Below are positions 1-5,546 of a stretch of DNA of 7,284 nucleotides, one piece after another. The number at the start of each line of letters is the position of its first letter. The stretch's first letter is position 1. The notes beneath the pieces are model-generated. The model was not told where the DNA came from, did no database searches, and saw only the letters and a list, made by a program, of their open reading frames with translations. Position numbers and translations under genes: made by a program. The stretch comes from Candidatus Anoxychlamydiales bacterium (GTDB taxonomy: Bacteria; Chlamydiota; Chlamydiia; Chlamydiales; SM23-39), in the NCBI GenBank assembly GCA_011064865.1, contig JAAKFX010000080.1:1-7284 (forward strand), read 5' to 3'.

Positions 1-689
1 TTGCTGAAAAATATAATATTTCTAGAAAAGAGCAAGATGAATTTGCATACCAATCTCAAATGAGAGCAAAAAAAGCGATTGAGACAAATAGATTTAAAGA
101 TGAAATTATCCCTATTACAATACCTCAAAAGAAAAAAGACCCTATTATATTTGATACAGATGAACATCCAAGATTTGATACTACACTAGAGGGACTAGCT
201 AAACTAAAACCTGCGTTTAAAGAAGATGGAACGGTAACAGCTGGAAACTCCTCTGGTTTAAACGATGCTGCTGCAGTTGTCATTTTAATGAGCGCTTCAA
301 AAGCAAAAGAGCTCGGATTAAAACCTCTCGCTAAAATAGTAGCGTCAGCGAGTTGCGGCGTTGATCCTAAATACATGGGAATAGGACCGCTTCCTGCAAC
401 TAAAAAATGTTTAAAAAAAGCTAATTGGAGTGTTGAAGATTTAGATCTAATAGAGGCTAATGAAGCTTTTTCAGTTCAAGCTGTGATTATTAATAAAGAG
501 ATGGGTTTTGATCCAAACATAGTTAATGTTAATGGCGGCGCTGTTGCGCTCGGTCATCCAATCGGTGCATCTGGAGCTAGAATATTAATAACCCTTCTTT
601 TTGAAATGATAAAACGCGATGCTAAAAAAGGTTTAGCCACTTTATGTATTGGTGGTGGTATGGGAATAGCAATGGCTATAGAGAGATAA
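1..689 (+). CDS. Acetyl-CoA acetyltransferase (thiolase), 5' truncated by window edge
   Basis: Thiolase of the degradative/biosynthetic acetyl-CoA acetyltransferase type, which interconverts two acetyl-CoA with acetoacetyl-CoA plus CoA in the cytoplasm. The frame is open from base 3 and reads AEKYNISRKEQDEFAYQSQ before the first ATG at 60. This matches the conserved thiolase segment upstream of that methionine, so the ATG at 60 is internal and the true start lies outside the window. About 228 residues of a usual ~390 are present, and the first catalytic cysteine of the N-terminal half is not visible. The C-terminal domain has the expected motifs: GNSSGLNDAAA, NEAFS, GGAVALGHPIGASGAR with the catalytic histidine, and CIGGGMG with the second catalytic cysteine. 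The stop is one base before ackA, so the two are probably co-transcribed. The symbol (phaA, atoB or thl) cannot be chosen from the sequence. Confidence 0.95.
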   Translation, partial: AEKYNISRKEQDEFAYQSQMRAKKAIETNRFKDEIIPITIPQKKKDPIIFDTDEHPRFDTTLEGLAKLKPAFKEDGTVTAGNSSGLNDAAAVVILMSASKAKELGLKPLAKIVASASCGVDPKYMGIGPLPATKKCLKKANWSVEDLDLIEANEAFSVQAVIINKEMGFDPNIVNVNGGAVALGHPIGASGARILITLLFEMIKRDAKKGLATLCIGGGMGIAMAIER

Positions 690-690
690 C

Positions 691-1884
691 ATGGATGCTT
701 TAATTGTTTTAAATACCGGCTCCTCTTCAATGAAATTTTCCGTGTTTTCTATACATGAAACTGAGATAAAAAGAGAATATTTGGGATCTGTAAAAGAGCT
801 ATTAGATAGCCCTCAGATTAAAATCACAAAACCTTCTGGTGAAATTGAGCTTGATAAGAAACTTGAAACTCCCAAAGACAAACCCATTCAAAAAGTTCTA
901 CATTTTATCTTAGATTGGATGCACGAAAAAAATATCGATATAATAGCAGCAGGTCATAGAATAGTTCATGGCGGAAAGTTTAAAAGTGCAATAGTATTAA
1001 ATGAAAAAGTTGTTGGGTACTTAAAAACCTTAATTCCATTCTCTCCTTTGCATGAACCATATAATTTAAATGGATATCTCTTTTTTAAAGAGGAGTTTAA
1101 AGATCTTTTTCAAGTAGCGACATTTGACTCAGCCTTTCACTCTACTTGCGATCCAATCTCTCAAAGCTACGCTTTGCCAAAATCTTTAACAGAGCTTGGA
1201 ATTAGAAGATATGGCTTTCACGGCCTATCTTATGAATATATAGCATCTCAGCTTCCAAAATACTTATCTGAAAAAGAGGCTCGAAAAAAAATTATCGTAG
1301 CTCATCTAGGATCTGGCTCTACCATGTGTGCAATTGAAAATCTAAAATCATATGCAACATCTATCGGACTCACTTCCATGGGAGGACTTCCTATGGCAAC
1401 ACGTCCTGGTGATGTCGATCCCTATTTAGGAGTCTATTTAATCGATCAATTAGGCTGGAGTCCTGAAAAAATACAAAATCTCTTTTATAAAGAATCAGGC
1501 CTTTTAGGCGTATCTAATATATCAGCAGATATGGCTGAGCTTTTAAAAAGCTCAAGCCCTGATGCAAAACTAGCTGTAGATATCTTTGTTCATAGAGTAA
1601 TGTTATTTACCGGATCTCTATCAGCAGAACTTCAAGGTTTAGATAGTTTTGTTTTTACAGGAGGCATTGGTGAAAACTCTTATGAAATTAGAGAGATGGT
1701 ATGTAAAAAAGTATCATGGTTAGGTTTAGATCTAGATTTAGAAAAAAATAAAAAATGTAGAAGACAAGCAATGAAAATTAGCAAAGAAAACTCAAAAGTA
1801 TCTATCTGGGTAATACCCACTGATGAAGAGATCATGATCGCTAAACATACATTTGAGCTATATAAGGAAAAAAATAATGAATAA
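691..1884 (+). CDS. ackA: Acetate kinase
   Basis: Cytoplasmic acetate kinase of the ASKHA fold, 397 residues and full length for the family. It interconverts acetate + ATP with acetyl phosphate + ADP. Signature 1 is intact near the N-terminus (VLNTGSSSMKFSVF, Asn8). The substrate-site arginine is in HRIVHGG (Arg90), the catalytic aspartate in TFDSAFH (Asp146), and a conserved histidine in RRYGFHGLS (His177). The phosphate-binding loop is AHLGSGST (about 204-211), the second arginine is in PMATRPGDVDP (Arg238), and the C-terminal adenosine/metal site shows FTGGIGENS and PTDEE (Glu379). The ATG is one base after the thiolase stop, with a weak GA-rich stretch for ribosome binding inside the upstream gene, suggesting translational coupling. 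The usual partner pta (phosphate acetyltransferase) is not next to it. No inactivating change is visible. Confidence 0.97.
   Translation: MDALIVLNTGSSSMKFSVFSIHETEIKREYLGSVKELLDSPQIKITKPSGEIELDKKLETPKDKPIQKVLHFILDWMHEKNIDIIAAGHRIVHGGKFKSAIVLNEKVVGYLKTLIPFSPLHEPYNLNGYLFFKEEFKDLFQVATFDSAFHSTCDPISQSYALPKSLTELGIRRYGFHGLSYEYIASQLPKYLSEKEARKKIIVAHLGSGSTMCAIENLKSYATSIGLTSMGGLPMATRPGDVDPYLGVYLIDQLGWSPEKIQNLFYKESGLLGVSNISADMAELLKSSSPDAKLAVDIFVHRVMLFTGSLSAELQGLDSFVFTGGIGENSYEIREMVCKKVSWLGLDLDLEKNKKCRRQAMKISKENSKVSIWVIPTDEEIMIAKHTFELYKEKNNE
1864..1868 (+). promoter_or_regulatory. Ribosome binding site deciding the adc start
   Basis: AAGGA lies 8 bases before the ATG at 1877 and inside the 3' end of ackA. 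It supports the ATG at 1877 over the in-frame TTG at 1853, which would add eight residues not expected at the front of acetoacetate decarboxylases. Confidence 0.6.
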
Positions 1885-2614
1885 AAAAGACATATTGAAA
1901 AAAGCCTACGCTATGCCTCTCACATCACCTTCTTATTCTAAAGGTCCTTATAAATTTGTAAATAGAGAGTATTTAATCATAACTTATAAAACTGATCTAG
2001 ATGCTTTAAAAAAAGTAGTGCCAGAGCCTCTTCTGGTAAAAGAGCCTCTAGTTAAATATGAATTTATTCGTATGCCAGATAGTAGCGGTTTTGGAGAGTA
2101 TACAGAATCTGGACAAGTTATTCCAATTTCATACAAAGGTAAAAAAGGCGGCTATGTTCACTCTATGTATTTAGATAATGAAGCGCCAATATCAGCCGGT
2201 AGAGAGATTTGGGGTTTCCCAAAAAAATTAGCTTATCCGAGTTTAAAACTAGAAAAAGATACCCTAATTGGCACTTTAGATTATGGCTCAATTAGAGTTG
2301 CAACTGCTACAATGGGATTTAAGTATAAAGAGCTAGATAAAACCCCTATTTTAAAATCTATGAAAGAGCCTCAGTTTTTAATAAAAATCATTCCAGATGT
2401 TAATGGCAAACTAAAAATCTGTCAGCTAGTTCAATATCATACCACAAACATAAAAATTAAAGGAGCATGGACAGGTCCAGCCTCTATAGAGCTTCATCCA
2501 CACTCTTTAGCTCCTGTAGCTGATCTGCCTGTATTAGAAGTTGTTAGTGCTATTCATTTTATATCAGATCTAACCCTAGATTATGGCAAGGTAGTTTGCG
2601 ATTATTTGAAGTAA
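1877..2614 (+). CDS. adc: Acetoacetate decarboxylase
   Basis: Decarboxylates acetoacetate to acetone and CO2 through a Schiff-base lysine. From the ATG at 1877 the protein is 245 residues, against 244 recalled for the Clostridium acetobutylicum enzyme, and it resembles that enzyme end to end. Shared blocks include PLTSP, GPYKF, NREY (Arg30), DLDALKKVVPEPL, YTESGQ (Glu77), MYLDNE, FPKKLAYP with the adjacent catalytic lysine pair (Lys116 and Lys117), TLDYGSIRVATATMGFK and the ending DYLK. The start overlaps the ackA stop by 8 bases and has an AAGGA ribosome site, so it is the third gene of a thiolase-ackA-adc unit. Its substrate would come from acetoacetyl-CoA by a CoA-transferase or hydrolase, or from 3-hydroxybutyrate oxidation; neither enzyme is in the window. 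All catalytic residues appear intact, so it should be active. Confidence 0.96.
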   Translation: MNKKDILKKAYAMPLTSPSYSKGPYKFVNREYLIITYKTDLDALKKVVPEPLLVKEPLVKYEFIRMPDSSGFGEYTESGQVIPISYKGKKGGYVHSMYLDNEAPISAGREIWGFPKKLAYPSLKLEKDTLIGTLDYGSIRVATATMGFKYKELDKTPILKSMKEPQFLIKIIPDVNGKLKICQLVQYHTTNIKIKGAWTGPASIELHPHSLAPVADLPVLEVVSAIHFISDLTLDYGKVVCDYLK

Positions 2615-2616
2615 AA

Positions 2617-2639
2617 ATAACAGAAAAGCTTTTTGTTAT
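2617..2639 (+). terminator. Possible terminator hairpin after adc
   Basis: Two bases after the adc stop an inverted repeat, ATAACAGAAA / TTTTGTTAT-type, can form a 10-bp stem (one G-T pair) with a 3-base AGC loop. The stem is A+T-rich and no long T-run follows, so it is a weak terminator by the usual criteria. Its position at the end of the operon is the main support. Confidence 0.4.
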
Positions 2640-2719
2640 AATACATTAAATATCAGTAGTTTAGTGTTTTAGGATTCAAGTTATTGAAAATCAAAGGGTT
2701 GTATGATATCTTAAATTTT

Positions 2720-2748
2720 TTGATAAAATTTAATAATGTAAGTATAGA
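2720..2748 (+). promoter_or_regulatory. Possible upstream promoter of the SH2-like gene
   Basis: TTGATA (2720-2725) and TATAGA (2743-2748) are separated by 17 bases, a fair sigma70-type match upstream of the stronger promoter at 2806. In DNA this AT-rich such matches arise by chance, so it is only a candidate for a second, tandem start site. Confidence 0.3.
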
Positions 2749-2760
2749 GTAATTAGTTAC

Positions 2761-2840
2761 TTAATTATATAAATTTAACATTCAATTATTTTTTAAAAAT
2801 AAATATTGAAAAAAAGGTTAGTTAATTATATAATAATTAA
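2761..2840. repeat. Repeated AT motif, second copy palindromic
   Basis: The 12-base motif TTAATTATATAA occurs at 2761-2772 and again at 2822-2833, 61 bases apart. Around the second copy, TTAATTAT (2822-2829) and ATAATTAA (2833-2840) form a perfect 8-bp inverted repeat with a 3-base centre. This palindrome overlies the -10 box and the expected start site of the promoter below, which is where an operator would sit. Composition is close to 90% A+T, so chance is a serious alternative. Confidence 0.4.
2806..2834 (+). promoter_or_regulatory. Sigma70-type promoter for the SH2-like gene
   Basis: A -35 box TTGAAA (2806-2811) and a perfect -10 box TATAAT (2829-2834) are spaced by exactly 17 bases. Transcription would start near 2841, giving a leader of about 40 bases before the ATG at 2882. 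The surrounding DNA is extremely AT-rich (about 11% G+C over 2701-2880 by hand count), which may act as an UP-element-like or silencer-bound region. Confidence 0.65.
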
Positions 2841-2869
2841 AATTTGATATTAATTTAATTAAAAAATAA

Positions 2870-2874
2870 AGGAG
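2870..2874 (+). promoter_or_regulatory. Strong Shine-Dalgarno before the SH2-like gene
   Basis: AGGAG lies 7 bases before the ATG at 2882, within AAAGGAG. It is the best ribosome site in the window and fixes this start. It also argues that the gene is real and translated on its own. Confidence 0.75.
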
Positions 2875-2881
2875 AAAAAAA

Positions 2882-3775
2882 ATGGCATGTTTAGATGGAT
2901 TATTAGGTAACACTCCAAGAGTAGCCGAAAAAGCAACACAGACTTCAGAAGCGACAGAAAGTACTTCTGTAGAAAGAAAAGTAAGTAATATTCGTGAAAG
3001 ACTTCAAGAGGATTTAAAGAAGTTTGGAAATTATTATACAAAATACGTGCCTAGTTTAGAAGGATTTCCACCAGGAACATTTTACTTATGCAAATCAAAA
3101 TGTGAGAATATAATTCTTCTAAGATATATGACGGATGTCAAAACAACGAATCTTTGGAGGATAAAGATTCAAGAAGATGGACTATCAGTGGAAGGTAGTT
3201 TAAATAAATTTAAAAAATTAAAACATCTATTGAAATACTATAAAGACACTTCTAAAAATAAAGGGTTGGTATCAAAATATACAAGAGTAAGAGATTTAAA
3301 AATAGGCGAAAAAAGGGCTAATATTAAAGAAGATCCAGCATTTAAAAAAGGTGTAGAAGAAATAAAATATGCAGCTAAATTAACTTTGGAAAAAGAACAA
3401 AGTGGAAAATATATAATTTTTCAAAATAGAGATAGAGAGAATGAATTTACTTTATTAGTTAAAATGTATAAAACTGAGAAAATGCCTAATGATATTAGAT
3501 TAGATGAAAAAAATATTGGTGAAATAAAAATACAAATTGAAGGTGCAGGTATAGTAGGGGAATTAGGAAATAATAAATACCTTTATAGATCTTTTGATGA
3601 GCTTATTTCAGCGCTTAGACAAGTATATAGAAATAATTTTGCCTATTCTCTTAGTCCTTATAAAGGGGAATTATGTGAATCTAAGTCTGCTAGGGCTGCT
3701 GCAGCAACATCCTATGAAGAAATGGATCCTAAACCTAAAAAATCTAATCAAACAGATTATGCTTCTCTTCTGTAA
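2882..3775 (+). CDS. Unknown protein with two SH2-like folds and a tyrosine-motif tail
   Basis: I do not recognise this 297-residue protein as a named family. Residues 1-45 are Ser/Thr/Glu-rich and probably disordered. Residues about 47-125 follow the order of an SH2 domain: GTFYLCKS (strand B), NIILLRYM (strand C), LWRIKIQ (strand D), DGLSVEG, then FKKLKHLLKYYK (helix B). Residues about 164-262 repeat the plan: SGKYIIFQN, FTLLVKMY, GEIKIQI, then YLYRSFDELISALRQVYRNN. The FLVR arginine of true SH2 domains is not conserved: Cys70, with Lys71 beside it, in the first and Phe180 in the second. The tail (about 265-297) is Ala/Lys/Ser-rich with TSYEEM (Tyr278) and TDYASL (Tyr293). There is no signal peptide or membrane segment. 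It has its own promoter and strong ribosome site and stands between unrelated operons, as accessory or effector genes often do. SH2 effectors are known in Legionella; an effector role here is inference. Confidence 0.85.
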   Translation: MACLDGLLGNTPRVAEKATQTSEATESTSVERKVSNIRERLQEDLKKFGNYYTKYVPSLEGFPPGTFYLCKSKCENIILLRYMTDVKTTNLWRIKIQEDGLSVEGSLNKFKKLKHLLKYYKDTSKNKGLVSKYTRVRDLKIGEKRANIKEDPAFKKGVEEIKYAAKLTLEKEQSGKYIIFQNRDRENEFTLLVKMYKTEKMPNDIRLDEKNIGEIKIQIEGAGIVGELGNNKYLYRSFDELISALRQVYRNNFAYSLSPYKGELCESKSARAAAATSYEEMDPKPKKSNQTDYASLL

Positions 3776-3810
3776 AATTGAATATGAAGAGTTATTGCTT
3801 GAGAATATAG

Positions 3811-3834
3811 CTGACTTCAGTCGATGATTTTTTT
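3811..3834 (+). terminator. Weak terminator candidate between convergent genes
   Basis: A short TGAC-TTCA-GTCG stem-loop (3812-3823) precedes a run of seven T (3828-3834), 36 bases after the SH2-like stop and before the converging sufU end. The stem is only three Watson-Crick pairs plus one G-T pair, so it is included mainly because of the T-run and its position. Confidence 0.25.
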
Positions 3835-3856
3835 GTAATATAGTAAGATTCAGAGA

Positions 3857-4321
3857 TTATGAATTTTTGCAGTTGCAAGTTTTTATCTTGTTTTGAAAGG
3901 CTAGCAAAAGAGTATGCCAAGCGAGAGTTGCACATTTGACTCTAGTAGGGTAGTTTTTAACGCCTGATAGAGCTTTTAATTTTTGCTCTGTTAGATTTAG
4001 ACATTCAAGATTGCACTCTTTCGTAATCATATCATGAAAGTATTGAAATACCTTTTTAGCTTCTTTTAGAGTTTTACCAGAGACTGCTTCTGTCATTAAA
4101 GAGGCTGATGCGATGCAGATTGCACATCCTGTGCCTTTAAAAGATATATCTTTAATGATTTCATTATTATCTAATTTTAGACAGACAATGAGCTTATCAC
4201 CACACATAGCATTGTGTCCTCTAGCGCAGTTGGTTGGTTTTTCCATCTCTTTAAAATTTCTAGGACATTTGCTATGTTCTAAAATGATCTCTTTGTATAA
4301 CTCTTTTATATTATCTTCCAT
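3857..4321 (-). CDS. sufU: SUF sulfur-relay protein SufU
   Basis: A 154-residue SufU, the zinc-binding IscU-like protein that accepts persulfide sulfur from SufS and passes it to the SUF scaffold. The three family cysteines and the aspartate are at Cys40 and Asp42 (MCGD), Cys66 (GTGCAICIASASLM) and Cys130 (RVKCATLAW), nearly the same positions as in Bacillus subtilis SufU. The roughly 20-residue insertion between the second and third cysteines, which separates SufU from IscU, is present (about 93-120), followed by LKALSGVKNYPTR. The start overlaps the sufS stop by 11 bases, which indicates coupling to its sulfur donor. The protein is unusually cysteine-rich (11 in total), including Cys103 and Cys107 in the insertion and a CNC at 149-151 near the C-terminus. 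It is the last gene of the block; sufB does not follow it. Confidence 0.93.
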   Translation of the reverse strand: MEDNIKELYKEIILEHSKCPRNFKEMEKPTNCARGHNAMCGDKLIVCLKLDNNEIIKDISFKGTGCAICIASASLMTEAVSGKTLKEAKKVFQYFHDMITKECNLECLNLTEQKLKALSGVKNYPTRVKCATLAWHTLLLAFQNKIKTCNCKNS

Positions 4322-5546
4322 TTTTAAAAAAACTCTTTATCTCTTTTAATGTTTTAACACATTTATCAATATCATCAAAGTCATTATATACTCCAAATGA
4401 TATTCTAGCAGTTGCTGGAACTTTTAGCCTTGTTATTAATGGCTCTGCACAGTGATGACCTGTTCTTATCGCTATATTTTTCTCATCTAAAAATGTAGCG
4501 ATATCATGAGGGTGAATCATCGATATACTAGATGTATTATCTTTTAATATAAATGAGATAATTCCAACTTTATTATCTTTAGATCCAAATATTTTAATAT
4601 CATCTTTAAATGTTTTATGTAATAGATTTTGTGCATAATCTAGTAGATCTTGAGAGTGATTAAATACATTTTGCATGCCAAGGTTTTGGAGGTATTCAAT
4701 AGCTTTTGAAAGGCCATAAGCCTGAGTAAAGCAAGGGGTTCCAGCTTCAAATTTATAAGGCAGATCATTATATTCAGTTTTTTCAAAACTAACCGTTTTG
4801 ATCATATCACCGCCTCCTTGATATGGAGGCAGTTTATTTAATATATCTTTTTTTCCATATAAAACTCCAATGCCAGTTGGACCATAGAGTTTATGTGATG
4901 AAAACACATAAAAATCACATCCTAAATCTTGAACATCTACTGGAAATGAGTTAACAGCTTGGCAACCATCGATAAGAGTTAGAACATTTTTTTTCTTTGC
5001 ATATGAAATGATCTCTTTTATAGGAACAATGTTTCCTAATACATTCGATACATGAGTTATAGATACAAGTTTAGTTTTATCAGTAAATAAAGCTTTGTAA
5101 GCTGATATATCAATATTACCCGCGTCATCTATTGGAATTACTTTTATCTTAATCTTTTTAAAGCTTTGAATAAGCTGCCATGGAACAATATTTGCGTGAT
5201 GCTCTAGAGCTGAGATAATAATCTCATCTCCATCTTGAAAATAATCTTTGGCTAAAGTTGTAGCTACTAGATTAATGCTTTCTGTTGCATTTTTTGTAAA
5301 AATTATCTCTTCAAAATATTTAGCATTTATGAATTTTTTTACTCTCTCTCGAGCTTCATCATATAAAGCTGTAGCTTTTGCGCTTAATTTATAAATACCT
5401 CTATGGATATTAGCGTAATATCTACTCTCAAAGTCTTTTATAGCTTCAATTACCACCTCGGGTTTTTGTGTGCTTGCTGCTGAGTCTAAAAATACTAGAT
5501 CTTTATTATATTTAAATATTGGAAAATCTTTTTTCAAATCTTTCAT
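4311..5546 (-). CDS. sufS: Cysteine desulfurase SufS
   Basis: PLP-dependent class V-type desulfurase of 411 residues, normal for SufS. It converts cysteine to alanine and a protein persulfide for Fe-S cluster assembly in the cytoplasm. Seen in order: the N-terminal LDSAASTQKP, NIHRGIYKLS, FTKNATESINLVA, ALEHHANIVPW (His116/117 stacking on PLP), IDGCQAV, the PLP-binding lysine in FSSHKLYGPTGIGVLYG (Lys219), GGGDMI, FEAGTP, and the persulfide cysteine in RTGHHCAEPL (Cys366). The C-terminal RISFGVYND is typical of group II (SufS-like) enzymes. After FEAGTP the usual Asn is Cys272. The ATG overlaps the TGA of sufD (ATGA), and the end overlaps sufU by 11 bases, so the set is translated as a coupled unit with SufU as the sulfur acceptor. 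Confidence 0.96.
   Translation of the reverse strand: MKDLKKDFPIFKYNKDLVFLDSAASTQKPEVVIEAIKDFESRYYANIHRGIYKLSAKATALYDEARERVKKFINAKYFEEIIFTKNATESINLVATTLAKDYFQDGDEIIISALEHHANIVPWQLIQSFKKIKIKVIPIDDAGNIDISAYKALFTDKTKLVSITHVSNVLGNIVPIKEIISYAKKKNVLTLIDGCQAVNSFPVDVQDLGCDFYVFSSHKLYGPTGIGVLYGKKDILNKLPPYQGGGDMIKTVSFEKTEYNDLPYKFEAGTPCFTQAYGLSKAIEYLQNLGMQNVFNHSQDLLDYAQNLLHKTFKDDIKIFGSKDNKVGIISFILKDNTSSISMIHPHDIATFLDEKNIAIRTGHHCAEPLITRLKVPATARISFGVYNDFDDIDKCVKTLKEIKSFFKNGR

Noticed and set aside
60..62. ATG at 60 as the thiolase start
   Set aside because: The frame is open to base 3 and the upstream residues match a conserved thiolase segment, so this methionine is internal.
125..376. 83-codon open frame on the minus strand
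   Set aside because: It lies opposite the well-conserved thiolase core and has no recognisable protein or ribosome site.
1853..1876. TTG start for adc, eight codons upstream
   Set aside because: The ATG at 1877 has an AAGGA site at proper spacing and gives the family's usual length.
2760..2862. Possible PmrA-type box (paired TTAA half-sites, as at Legionella and Coxiella effector genes)
   Set aside because: Several TTAA tetramers are present, but their spacings (9, 14 and 15 bases among those checked) do not fit the expected tandem spacing, and such tetramers are expected by chance in DNA this AT-rich.
2859..3041. 60-codon hydrophobic minus-strand frame
   Set aside because: It is antisense to the start and ribosome site of the SH2-like gene. 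Its Leu/Phe-rich content is the complement of Lys/Glu-rich coding sequence.
3594..3827. 77-codon plus-strand frame overlapping the end of the SH2-like gene
   Set aside because: It is a shifted frame inside a longer gene that has a strong start signal. It has no ribosome site of its own and no recognisable content.
4113..4349. 78-codon plus-strand frame
   Set aside because: It is antisense to conserved SufU coding sequence.
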